A stretch of 47,129 nucleotides of DNA from Desulfobacterales bacterium. Lineage in GTDB: Bacteria; Desulfobacterota; Desulfobacteria; Desulfobacterales; Desulfatibacillaceae. Shown here one piece after another: positions 18,194 through 29,702 of this stretch; positions within the stretch are counted from its first letter, which is position 1, and every line of letters starts with the position of its first letter. The translations under genes were made by a program, and so were the position numbers. The DNA is taken from the NCBI GenBank assembly GCA_020060085.1, contig JAGVAW010000303.1, forward strand, positions 1 through 47,129, read 5' to 3'. A model generated the notes under the pieces. It had not been told where the DNA came from. It saw only the letters and a program-made list of their open reading frames with translations, and ran no database searches.

Positions 18194-19659
18194 TACTTTC
18201 CTCTTATCCTTCTCAAGACAAATTTGTGGAAATGGCCCAAAAGGGCAACTGCATTCCCGTGTGCATGGAAGTTCTGGCAGATACAATCACGCCTGTCAGC
18301 GTTCTTCTTCTGCACGCCCAAAAGGGAAAGCCCCTTTTTCTTTTGGAGAGCGTTGAGGGCGGCGAGCGCTGGGGCCGTTACAGTTTTCTGGGCGGCTCGG
18401 CCCGCTGCCAGGTAAAGGTTTTTGCAGATGAGGTTTGTGTGGAAGAGGGCGGGCAGACCAGGAAAATCGCCCACAACGGCAGGCCGCTGGAAATTCTGCG
18501 CCAGGTGATGAGACCTTACAGGCCGGTCACTCTGCCCCAGCTTCCCCGCTTCTGGGGCGGCATGGTGGGCTATCTCACCTATGAAATGGTTTCCTTTTTC
18601 GAGCGCATTGCCCACAAACTGCCGCCGGATAAGCCCCTTGCACATTTCATTGTAACTGACGAGCTTTATATCTTTGACAATGTGCGCCACACACTTACTT
18701 TGCTGGCCCATGTTTTTCTGGAAAAGGGCGTTGATCCTAAACAGGCTTATGCAGATGCCCGGAAAAGGCTGGAAAAAATGCTGAAAACCCTTTCCGGGCC
18801 TGTGCCTGTTGAAGATGCATCCAGGCAAAAACCTGGCCGCCTTGTCCCGAAAGATGATGAGGCAATCTACAAAAAAAATGTCGGGCGCATAAAGGAATAT
18901 ATAAAGGCAGGGGATGTGATTCAGACTGTCATCAGCCAGTCCTTTGTGTGCGAGCCTTCGCCGGACCCGGCAAGCCTTTATCGGGCAATGCGCTTTGTAA
19001 ACCCATCTCCCTATATGTTTTACCTGGAAACAGGGGATGGTGCCCTTGTGGGAAGCTCGCCGGAAACAATGGTGCGCCTGGAAAACCGGATGGCAACCCT
19101 GCGGCCCATTGCCGGAACCCGCAGGCGGGGGCAAACCCAGCAGGAGGACAGGGCGCTTGCTGACGAGCTTTTGGCTGACCCAAAGGAAAAGGCAGAGCAC
19201 CTTATGCTTGTTGATTTGGGCAGAAACGACCTGGGCAGGGTGGCAATAACAGGCACGGTTCAGGTTACGGATCTCATGTTTGTGGAGAGATATTCCCATG
19301 TCATGCACCTTGTGAGCAACATTGCCTGCGATCTGGATTCTGCCTATGACGGCTGGGATTTGCTGGCAGCCACCTTTCCTGCGGGAACCCTTTCCGGCGC
19401 ACCAAAGGTAAGGGCAATGGAGATAATTGCTGAACTGGAGGACTCTCCCCGCGGGCCTTACGGCGGGGCTGTGGGCTATTTTTCCTTTACCGGCAACATG
19501 GATTTTGCCATCACCATACGCACGGCAAGCATTGAGAACAATATCTGCACGGTGCGGGCAGGGGCAGGCATTGTGGCGGATTCTGACCCGGAATCCGAAA
19601 ACGCTGAATCAATAAACAAGGCCGGGGCCATTCACAGAGCCATTGAGCTTGTTTCATAA
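18190..19659 (+). CDS. trpE: Anthranilate synthase component I
   Basis: FLLESVEGGERWGRYSFLG (Trp-binding motif), SPYMFYLETGDGALVGSSPETMVRLE, PIAGTRRRG, DLGRNDLGRV; ATGA overlap with aroF. Confidence 0.97.
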   Translation: MILSSYPSQDKFVEMAQKGNCIPVCMEVLADTITPVSVLLLHAQKGKPLFLLESVEGGERWGRYSFLGGSARCQVKVFADEVCVEEGGQTRKIAHNGRPLEILRQVMRPYRPVTLPQLPRFWGGMVGYLTYEMVSFFERIAHKLPPDKPLAHFIVTDELYIFDNVRHTLTLLAHVFLEKGVDPKQAYADARKRLEKMLKTLSGPVPVEDASRQKPGRLVPKDDEAIYKKNVGRIKEYIKAGDVIQTVISQSFVCEPSPDPASLYRAMRFVNPSPYMFYLETGDGALVGSSPETMVRLENRMATLRPIAGTRRRGQTQQEDRALADELLADPKEKAEHLMLVDLGRNDLGRVAITGTVQVTDLMFVERYSHVMHLVSNIACDLDSAYDGWDLLAATFPAGTLSGAPKVRAMEIIAELEDSPRGPYGGAVGYFSFTGNMDFAITIRTASIENNICTVRAGAGIVADSDPESENAESINKAGAIHRAIELVS

Positions 19660-19684
19660 CGGATTAAATGCAGAGGGATAAGCC

Positions 19685-20257
19685 ATGATACTCATGATAG
19701 ACAACTACGACTCATTCACCTACAACTTGGTTCAATACCTTAAAATTCTCGGCGCTGCCGTAAGGGTTGTTCGTAACGACTCGGCAACAGTGGATGAGGC
19801 CTTGAACCCCATGCCTGCCGGCCTGGTGGTCAGCCCTGGCCCCAAAAGGCCCGAAGATGCAGGCATTTCCATGAGCGCAATTGAAAGGTGTGCAGGCAAA
19901 ATCCCTGTTCTTGGCGTCTGCCTGGGTCACCAGTGCATCGGTGCGCTTTATGGCGGCAAGGTTGGCGGGGCAAAACAGCTCATGCACGGCAAGACATCGC
20001 TGATAACCGCAGACGGCATGGGCGTTTATAAGGGAATAAAAAGCCCCTTTGAGGCCATGCGCTACCACAGCCTTGCGGTCATGGAGGAAAACCTGCCGGA
20101 CTGCCTTGTTGTTACCGCCCGGTCTGATGACGGCGAAATAATGGGTCTGCGCCACAGAAAGCTTATGGTGGAGGGCATTCAGTTTCATCCTGAATCCATA
20201 ATGACCCAGGTGGGCAAGCGCCTTCTCCGCAATTTTCTTGAAACCACAACAAGTTAG
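19685..20257 (+). CDS. trpG: Anthranilate synthase component II (glutamine amidotransferase)
   Basis: MILMIDNYDSFTYNLVQYL, VLGVCLGHQCIG, GIQFHPESIMT. Confidence 0.97.
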   Translation: MILMIDNYDSFTYNLVQYLKILGAAVRVVRNDSATVDEALNPMPAGLVVSPGPKRPEDAGISMSAIERCAGKIPVLGVCLGHQCIGALYGGKVGGAKQLMHGKTSLITADGMGVYKGIKSPFEAMRYHSLAVMEENLPDCLVVTARSDDGEIMGLRHRKLMVEGIQFHPESIMTQVGKRLLRNFLETTTS

Positions 20258-20277
20258 AATAACAGGAGATAAAGCCA

Positions 20278-21291
20278 ATGATTAAAGAAGCAATTAAACA
20301 AGTTGTGGCTGGCGGGGACCTTGGGGAGGACCAGGCTGATCAGGTCATGGATTTTATAATGCAAGGCAATGCAACCCCATCGCAGATAGGTGCTTTCATG
20401 GCCGTCCTTGCCTCAAAGGGAGAAACCTTTGCCGAACTTGCCGGGGCAGCCAGGGCCATGCGCCGCAGGGCGGTGCGGGTTCAGGCTCTGACAAGCGCAG
20501 TTGTGGATACCTGCGGCACAGGGGGTGACAGCCTTAACACCTTCAACATTTCCACAACAGCCGCCTTTGTTGTGGCAGGTTGCGGAGTGACCGTGGCCAA
20601 GCACGGAAACCGCTCTGTTTCCAGCCTTTGCGGCAGCGCAGATGTGCTTGAGGCTTTGGGGGTTAACCTGAATGTTGACCCGGAAATAACCGAGGAGGCC
20701 ATTAACACAATAGGCATAGGCTTTCTTTTTGCGCCCAAACATCACGGGGCCATGAAGCACGCGGCCCTGCCCAGAAAAGAGGTGGGCATCCGCTCCATTT
20801 TTAACATGCTTGGCCCCCTGACAAACCCGGCAGGGGCCAACTGCCAGTTGCTTGGCGTTTATGCAGCGCCATTGACGGAAATGTTTGCCCAGGCCTTGAA
20901 ATTGCTTGGTGCGCGCCGGGCCTTTGTGGTTCACGGCCATGATGGAATGGATGAAATTTCCGTGTGCGCGCCCACCCGCATAACCGAGCTTTTTGAAGGA
21001 AATATAAAGACCTATGATGTGACCCCGGAGCAACTGACAGGAAAGACCTACTCCCTTGCCGATATTGCAGGCGGGAATGCAGAAGATAACGCAGCAATAA
21101 CCAGAAGCGTGCTTTCCGGCAAAAAAGGCCCTTGCCAGGACATTGTGGCTGCCAATGCCGGGGCTGCGCTGGTGGCCGCAGGTAAGGCGGCAAATTTTAA
21201 TGAGGGCATACAAATGGCCCGCTTGGTCATGGAAAACGGCAGGGCAAAAGAAAAACTTGAGGCCCTGGCAGCCTTCACCCGGCAGGCATAA
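20278..21291 (+). CDS. trpD: Anthranilate phosphoribosyltransferase
   Basis: VDTCGTGGDSLNTFNISTTAAFVVAGCGVTVAKHGNRSVSS, MLGPLTNPAGA. Confidence 0.97.
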   Translation: MIKEAIKQVVAGGDLGEDQADQVMDFIMQGNATPSQIGAFMAVLASKGETFAELAGAARAMRRRAVRVQALTSAVVDTCGTGGDSLNTFNISTTAAFVVAGCGVTVAKHGNRSVSSLCGSADVLEALGVNLNVDPEITEEAINTIGIGFLFAPKHHGAMKHAALPRKEVGIRSIFNMLGPLTNPAGANCQLLGVYAAPLTEMFAQALKLLGARRAFVVHGHDGMDEISVCAPTRITELFEGNIKTYDVTPEQLTGKTYSLADIAGGNAEDNAAITRSVLSGKKGPCQDIVAANAGAALVAAGKAANFNEGIQMARLVMENGRAKEKLEALAAFTRQA

Positions 21292-21303
21292 GGCGCTTAA
21301 ATC

Positions 21304-22107
21304 ATGAAGCCTGAAAACTTTTTAAATAAAATAATTGAGTCAAAAAAGGCCCAGGTTCAAAAAACCAAAAGCCTTGTTCCGCAAAAAGAGCTGCAAAACC
21401 TTATGGATGGCCCTTTGCCCGCGCGCCGGGGCTTTTTTGCCGCCCTTTTAAAACCGGGGCCAAAAGGGGCCAACATAATTGCGGAGATCAAGAGGGCAAG
21501 TCCTTCCAAGGGACTTATCCGGCCTGATTTGGACCCTGCCCAAATTGCACTTCAATACAGCCAGGGCGGGGCCGCGGCCCTTTCCGTGCTCACGGAAACA
21601 CAGTTTTTCCTGGCCCAGGAAAACGACCTTGCACTTGCCCGTCAGGCAGTTTCCCTGCCTGTTTTGCGCAAGGATTTTATTGTTGATGAGTACCAGATAT
21701 GGGAAACGGCAGCTCTTGGGGCAGATGCATTTTTGCTCATTGCTGCTGCAATTTCCGATGACTTTTTGCGCCAGGCCCTGGATTTAGGCCGCAGGCTCAA
21801 AATTGACGCCCTTGTGGAGGTGCATGACAGCCACGAGCTTGAAAGAGCGCTGGCCGCAGGTGCAGGGCTTGTGGGCATTAACAACCGGAATTTGAAAACC
21901 TTTGAAACGGACCTGGCTGTTACGGAAAAGCTCTCGCTGCTGTTGGAGCCGGGCGTAACTGCAGTGTGCGAAAGCGGCATAAAAGGCATTGATGACATAA
22001 GGCGCATCCAGCAGGCAGGGGTTTTCAACTTTCTTGTGGGCGAAAGCCTCATGCGGGCGCAAAACCCGGGCGCAGCCCTTGGCGAGCTTTTGGGGGAAAC
22101 CCCATGA
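21304..22107 (+). CDS. trpC: Indole-3-glycerol phosphate synthase
   Basis: NIIAEIKRASPSKGLIRPDLDPAQIA, LRKDFIVDEYQIWE, VGINNRNLKTFETDL, ESGIKGIDDI. Confidence 0.97.
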   Translation: MKPENFLNKIIESKKAQVQKTKSLVPQKELQNLMDGPLPARRGFFAALLKPGPKGANIIAEIKRASPSKGLIRPDLDPAQIALQYSQGGAAALSVLTETQFFLAQENDLALARQAVSLPVLRKDFIVDEYQIWETAALGADAFLLIAAAISDDFLRQALDLGRRLKIDALVEVHDSHELERALAAGAGLVGINNRNLKTFETDLAVTEKLSLLLEPGVTAVCESGIKGIDDIRRIQQAGVFNFLVGESLMRAQNPGAALGELLGETP

Positions 22108-22769
22108 AAGAGAGCGTGCAGGTCAAAATTTGCGGCATAACCTTGCCAAAGCAGGCTCTTGTTTGCGCCAAAGCCGGGGCAGACGCCATAGGGCTTGTGT
22201 TTTATCCCAAAAGCCCGCGCTTTGTTAAAAGAGAAACAGCGCGGGAAATTTGCCTTGCAGCAGAGGAGGCGGGTGTTGCCAGGGTTGGGGTCTTTGTGGA
22301 TGAGGCCATTGAAGTCATATTGGATACAGCCCATTTTTGCGGTCTTAACTTTGTGCAGCTTCATGGAGCGGAAAGCCCGCAGGCTGTTGCCAGAATTCAA
22401 AAAGCGGGAATTGGGGTGATAAAGGCCCTTTTTTTGAACAAGGAGCCGGGCTTTGAAAAGGCAAGCGATTACCCTGCCAAAGCTTTTCTTGCGGAATGCG
22501 CGGGCAAGGCACTGCCAGGAGGCAACGCCCTTGCATGGGACTGGGGGCTGGCAGGCAGTCTTCGCAATTCCGGGCCGCTTATCTTGGCTGGCGGGCTTGA
22601 CCCTCAAAACGCAGTGCAAGCCATCTTGGCTGCCTGGCCCGATGCCTTGGATGTAAGCTCCGGCGTGGAGGACAGACCCGGACAGAAAAATCCCGGCAAG
22701 GTGGAGCAGTTTGTCAGCAAGGTCAAGGAGCAATCCATTTCATACAAAATAAGGAGCGTTTTTTTATGA
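22104..22769 (+). CDS. trpF: Phosphoribosylanthranilate isomerase
   Basis: [51 protein letters not shown]-like, [18 protein letters not shown] overlap with trpC. Confidence 0.95.
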   Translation: MKESVQVKICGITLPKQALVCAKAGADAIGLVFYPKSPRFVKRETAREICLAAEEAGVARVGVFVDEAIEVILDTAHFCGLNFVQLHGAESPQAVARIQKAGIGVIKALFLNKEPGFEKASDYPAKAFLAECAGKALPGGNALAWDWGLAGSLRNSGPLILAGGLDPQNAVQAILAAWPDALDVSSGVEDRPGQKNPGKVEQFVSKVKEQSISYKIRSVFL

Positions 22770-24001
22770 ACCCCACAGAAAACCGCCAGCATGATCAAAT
22801 GCCGAATCAAAGGGGATATTTCGGCTCCTTTGGAGGCAGGTATGTGGCGGAAACACTCATGCCGGCAATACTTGAGCTGGAAGCTGCCTATGACAAGGCA
22901 AAGCAGGATGCTGCCTTCCAGAAGGAATTGAGCCATCTGCTGAAAAACTATGCAGGCAGGCCCACGCCCTTGTATTTTGCAAAAAACCTTACGGATTACG
23001 CCAAAGGTGCGCGCATTTATCTCAAAAGGGAGGACCTTGCCCACACCGGGGCCCACAAGATCAACAACACGCTGGGTCAGGCGCTTTTGGCCCGGCACAT
23101 GGGCAAAAAAAAGGTGATTGCCGAAACAGGCGCAGGCCAGCACGGGGTTGCAACAGCCACGGCAGCCGCCCTTTTGGGAATGGAATGCACGGTTTTTATG
23201 GGGGTGGAAGATGTTGCCCGGCAGGAGCCAAATGTAAAACGCATGGAGCTTTTGGGTGCAAGGGTTGTACCCGTGCCTTCGGGAACCGGCACATTAAAGG
23301 ATGCCATGAACGAGGCCATGCGCTACTGGGTGGGCGCTGTCAAGGACACCTACTATGTAATAGGCTCTGTGGCCGGGCCTCACCCTTATCCCATGATGGT
23401 GCGTGACTTTCAGCAGATAATAGGAATTGAAGCGCGCGAGCAGATTCTAAAAGAAGAGGGCAGGCTTGCAGATATGCTTGTGGCCTGTGTGGGCGGAGGC
23501 AGCAATGCAATGGGCCTTTTTTACCCCTTCCGCAATGATTCCGTTGAAATGGTGGGGGTGGAGGCAGGCGGAACAGGTGTTCCAAACGGCAAGCACGCTG
23601 CCACCCTTTGTGCCGGCTCGGTGGGGGTGCTGCATGGGTCCAAAAGCTATCTGCTCCAGACGGCTGACGGCCAGATTCAGGAGGCCCACTCCATTTCCGC
23701 AGGGCTGGACTATCCGGGTGTAGGCCCGGAGCATTCCTATTTTAAGGATCTCAAAAGGGCGCGCTATGTCTGGGTGCTTGATGACGCAGTTCTGAAAGCC
23801 TTTCACCTGCTTTCAAGAACCGAAGGCATACTTCCTGCCCTTGAAAGCTCCCACGCCCTTGCCTGGGCCGTTGAACAGGCAGGCCGCATGGACAGGGACA
23901 AGATTTTGATAGTCAACCTTTCCGGGCGGGGCGACAAGGACCTTGGCATAGTGCTCTCCAAAAAGGAAAGCCAACAACAGGTAAAAGGAGCAAAAAAGTG
24001 A
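22766..24001 (+). CDS. trpB: Tryptophan synthase beta subunit
   Basis: [64 protein letters not shown]; overlaps trpF by ATGA. Confidence 0.98.
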   Translation: MNPTENRQHDQMPNQRGYFGSFGGRYVAETLMPAILELEAAYDKAKQDAAFQKELSHLLKNYAGRPTPLYFAKNLTDYAKGARIYLKREDLAHTGAHKINNTLGQALLARHMGKKKVIAETGAGQHGVATATAAALLGMECTVFMGVEDVARQEPNVKRMELLGARVVPVPSGTGTLKDAMNEAMRYWVGAVKDTYYVIGSVAGPHPYPMMVRDFQQIIGIEAREQILKEEGRLADMLVACVGGGSNAMGLFYPFRNDSVEMVGVEAGGTGVPNGKHAATLCAGSVGVLHGSKSYLLQTADGQIQEAHSISAGLDYPGVGPEHSYFKDLKRARYVWVLDDAVLKAFHLLSRTEGILPALESSHALAWAVEQAGRMDRDKILIVNLSGRGDKDLGIVLSKKESQQQVKGAKK

Positions 24002-24798
24002 GCCTCATTGCCCAAACTTTCAAAAACCTGGAACAAAAGGGCCGGAGGGCCTTGGTGGGTTTTGTGACCGCCGGGGACCCGGATATTGAAAAAAGCCTTG
24101 CAGTAATGGAGGCAATGATTGAAGGCGGATGCGATATCCTTGAAGTGGGCATTCCCTTTTCAGACCCCACAGCAGACGGGCCGGTTATCCAGGCATCCAG
24201 CCAAAGGGCATTGGCAGGGGGCATGAATCTGACAAAGGCCCTTGGCATGGTCAAGGCTCTGCGGCAGCACCATAGCGCGCCCATAGTGCTTTTCTCTTAT
24301 TACAACCCAATTCTTGCCTACGGCGCGGAGCGGTTTTACAGGGATGCCCTGGCTGCCGGGGCAAACGGGCTTCTGGTGGTGGATCTGCCCTTTGAGGAAG
24401 CTGGCGAACTCACCGGAAAATGGCCTGGAAAGGACTTGGACCTTATTCTGCTTGTGGCCCCAACAACTCCCCGCGAGCGCATGGAGCAGATAGCCCTTAA
24501 TGCTTCGGGCTTTATCTACCTTGTTTCCATGACAGGGGTTACAGGCAGCGCGGGCCTGGACCTTGAGCAGGTGACTCATACTGCCAATACCCTAAAATCC
24601 GTCACGGATATACCCATAGCCGTAGGCTTTGGAATATCCACACCGGATCATGTGGCAGCAGTTTCAAAGGTTGCCCAGGGCATAGTGGTGGGAAGCGCAT
24701 TTGAAAGAATAATCGAAAAAAACATAAATGCCACGGATTTGCCTAGCATCATCTTCCAATATGCAAAAACACTTAAAGCTACGGCCCTGAAGCCCTGA
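23998..24798 (+). CDS. trpA: Tryptophan synthase alpha subunit
   Basis: [68 protein letters not shown] overlap with trpB. Confidence 0.97.
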   Translation: MSLIAQTFKNLEQKGRRALVGFVTAGDPDIEKSLAVMEAMIEGGCDILEVGIPFSDPTADGPVIQASSQRALAGGMNLTKALGMVKALRQHHSAPIVLFSYYNPILAYGAERFYRDALAAGANGLLVVDLPFEEAGELTGKWPGKDLDLILLVAPTTPRERMEQIALNASGFIYLVSMTGVTGSAGLDLEQVTHTANTLKSVTDIPIAVGFGISTPDHVAAVSKVAQGIVVGSAFERIIEKNINATDLPSIIFQYAKTLKATALKP

Positions 24799-24815
24799 CT
24801 AGAAGGAGAAAGCCC

Positions 24816-25850
24816 TTGTCCTGCATTGTTCTTGATACAAAAGGCGGCAGCAAAAGCACCATTTTTGTTGGGCAAGGCCTTGAAAGCCTGGACGGACTTT
24901 GCCCATCAAAACCTGTAATCATCACCGATAACAGGGTGCGTGAGCTTTATGGCAGCAGGTTTCCTAAAAGCCAGATGGTGCTGACAATAGGCCAGGGGGA
25001 GGCCGCCAAAACCCTTGAAACCGTGCAGGGCCTTTATGGGCGCTTGATGGAGCTTGGCGGCGACCGCTCCACCTTTATTCTTGGAATAGGCGGCGGAATT
25101 GTCTGCGATGTGGCCGGCTTTGTTGCCTCCACCTTTCTGCGGGGGGTGAATTTCGGCTTTGCGGCCACAACGCTGCTTGCCCAGACAGATGCCTCGGTGG
25201 GCGGCAAGAACGGGGTGAATTTTGCTGGATACAAAAATATGGTGGGAACCTTTAACCAGCCCTTATTTGTTCTCTGCGACACAGGCCTTCTGGCCACCCT
25301 GCCCAAAAAGGAGCTTGCAAACGGCTTTGCAGAGATAATAAAGCACGGCTGCATTGCAGATGAGGCTTATTTTGAGTTTTTGGAGGCCAATGCCAACAAG
25401 GCCAATAATCTTGACCAGGAAGCGATAAACGCCCTTGTGCAAGGCTCGGTGAAAATAAAGGCCGGGGTTGTTAGCAGGGATGAGCTTGAAAAAGGCGAGC
25501 GCACAAAGCTTAACTTCGGCCACACGATCGGCCATGCTTTGGAAAAGGTGGCAGGGATATCCCACGGCCAGGCTGTTGCTGCGGGCATGGTGCTTGCGGC
25601 AAAATTGAGCGCGGCCCGCACGGGTTTTGCCCAAGAAGGAGTCGCACGAATTGAAAACCTTGTTCGGGCAATGGGCCTTGCGCCTGTTATTGATGCAGAC
25701 AGACAAAAGGTTATTGACGCCCTGTTCAAGGACAAAAAACTTGCCGGTAAAGCTGTGCGCTTTGTTTTGCTCAAGAAAATCGGCCAGTCCACCGTGGAGA
25801 AGATTCCCCTTGATGAACTGGCCGATTTTTATCTTTCCGCCAGCCTTTAG
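24816..25850 (+). CDS. aroB: 3-dehydroquinate synthase
   Basis: GGDRSTFILGIGGGIVCDVAGFVASTFLRGVNFGFAATTLLAQTDASVGGKNGVNF, NFGHTIGHALE; TTG start after AAGGAG. Confidence 0.96.
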   Translation: MSCIVLDTKGGSKSTIFVGQGLESLDGLCPSKPVIITDNRVRELYGSRFPKSQMVLTIGQGEAAKTLETVQGLYGRLMELGGDRSTFILGIGGGIVCDVAGFVASTFLRGVNFGFAATTLLAQTDASVGGKNGVNFAGYKNMVGTFNQPLFVLCDTGLLATLPKKELANGFAEIIKHGCIADEAYFEFLEANANKANNLDQEAINALVQGSVKIKAGVVSRDELEKGERTKLNFGHTIGHALEKVAGISHGQAVAAGMVLAAKLSAARTGFAQEGVARIENLVRAMGLAPVIDADRQKVIDALFKDKKLAGKAVRFVLLKKIGQSTVEKIPLDELADFYLSASL

Positions 25851-25865
25851 TTTTTTACAGAGGCC

Positions 25866-28352
<2,487 letters not shown>

Positions 28353-28626
28353 TTTTCCTCCTTAAGGGGTTTATTGGTCGCAAGAAAAAACCATAATGGA
28401 GATTTCAATAGCTTGCGCAGCATTCGCAGGCTGCAACTTGCCAAGCGTTTTTATTAAAGGAGGGTTTTGTTGATAGTTTTCCATGAAGTGCAAACCCCTT
28501 TGGCAGACAAAGGGCATGAATGATTTTTTCTATCATTTAAAGTCGGCGCTGTAAACAAGTCGCGGGTAAAAATTAAGGCAATTGCTTTTTGGGCAGCCTT
28601 TTTTGCTCTGCTGGTCAGCAAAACGC

Positions 28627-28673
28627 AAAAGGCCCGGAAACAGCAGAAAAATTCTGCGCCTCCAGGCCCTTTG
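28627..28673 (-). terminator. Terminator-like hairpin downstream of the Sec-peroxiredoxin
   Basis: AAAGGCC(C)GGA...TCC(A)GGCCCTTT inverted repeat just beyond the stop at 28705. Confidence 0.65.
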
Positions 28674-28704
28674 TTTCGGATATATATTTTGATTTTTGCT
28701 GTCC

Positions 28705-29436
28705 TTAATCAAAGGCCATGTCTGTTTTCCAGACCTCCCAGACCTTGCCCACCAGATCCGGGCTTGGCTTCAAGGTCATTTTTCCCGGCTTCCACCCTGA
28801 AGGAGTTGCCTGGGTTCCCTTGCTTTCCCGTACAAGCTGGAATGCCTGTACCTGGCGGAATGTCTCGGAAACATTCCTGCCCACGGGCGGGGTGAGAACC
28901 TCGTAGCCCTGAACCTTGCCGTCCGGGTCGATTATGAAGCGGCCACGGGTTTCAACGCCCGACTCATCATCGTAAACCCCATACATGGTTCCCACCTTGC
29001 CGCCGCCATCCGAAAGCATGGGAAAGGGCACGCCCCCCTTGACCATCTTGGAAAGCTCGTTGTCATTCCACATTTTATGAACAAAAACGCTGTCAACGCT
29101 CATGGAAAGCACTTGAACGCCCAGCTTTTCAAGCTCTGAATTCTTCTCGGCGACCGCCGAGATCTCGGTTGCTCAAACAAAGGTGAAATCGCCCGGATAA
29201 AAACAGAGAAGAACCCATTTGCCGAGATATTCGTTAAGCTCCACGGTGACAAATTTGCCTTGAAAATAGGCCGGGGCAGTGAAATTGGGGGCCTTTTTGC
29301 CGACTTTGATCATTGATACCTCCCTGGCAGAAGAAAGGGGTTTTTCCTGCACCGCCTGTGCAGCGGCATCCTGGGTCTTGCCGCTTTGGCTGTCTTCAAC
29401 CGGCTTGGCGCAGCCTGGCTGGAAATCCTTTGGCAT
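28705..29436 (-). CDS. Peroxiredoxin (AhpC/TSA) with in-frame UGA at the peroxidatic residue; predicted selenocysteine protein
   Basis: Two track ORFs (28705..29112 and 29173..29478) join in one frame through a single UGA (plus-strand tca 29173-29175): ...[48 protein letters not shown]... The UGA replaces the catalytic Cys. Start 29436 has an AGGAGG site; the alternative start MIKVGKK also has one. Confidence 0.9.
29145..29162 (-). promoter_or_regulatory. Bacterial SECIS-like hairpin
   Basis: TCTCGGC-GGTC-GCCGAGA: 7-bp perfect stem, GGUC apical loop 18-21 nt after the UGA, inside the ORF. Confidence 0.8.
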
Positions 29437-29585
29437 GACATCCTCCTTTGGTTCCATTGAAAAAAACACGCAAAACAATTTTGCGTATCAATAAAATAAA
29501 TAGCCCAAATCCCTTTCAATTTCAAGGTAAATAAAGAGAAAGGCCCGGATGATAAGGTGTTTGCCATCAGCCAGGCAGGTGCACA

Positions 29586-29609
29586 CTGACTTTGCTTCTG
29601 ACTTTGCTT
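29586..29609 (+). repeat. Two perfect tandem copies of a 12-mer (CTGACTTTGCTT)
   Basis: CTGACTTTGCTT CTGACTTTGCTT immediately upstream of a TTGACA box. Confidence 0.9.
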
Positions 29610-29610
29610 C

Positions 29611-29640
29611 TTGACACCCATACGCCGCCCCAGGTATCAT
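29611..29640 (+). promoter_or_regulatory. Candidate promoter of the 29703 acyl-CoA dehydrogenase gene
   Basis: TTGACA (29611-29616), 18-nt spacer, TATCAT (29635-29640). Confidence 0.6.
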
Positions 29641-29702
29641 AATTTTTTAACCTGCCGTATTGGCTTGTAAAACAAACACTTAATCATCCACAAGGAGAAG
29701 GC

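Noticed and set aside
18103-19308. 401-aa minus-strand ORF antisense to trpE
   Set aside because: Lies entirely opposite strongly recognisable aroF/trpE; no recognisable domain; cysteine/histidine-rich shadow composition typical of antisense frames.
21642-22733. 363-aa minus-strand ORF antisense to trpC/trpF
   Set aside because: Overlaps two certain genes; no recognisable protein features.
28705-29478. Peroxiredoxin as a pseudogene / nonsense mutation
   Set aside because: The single UGA sits exactly at the catalytic Cys, the frame is otherwise intact, and a SECIS-like hairpin with GGUC loop follows.
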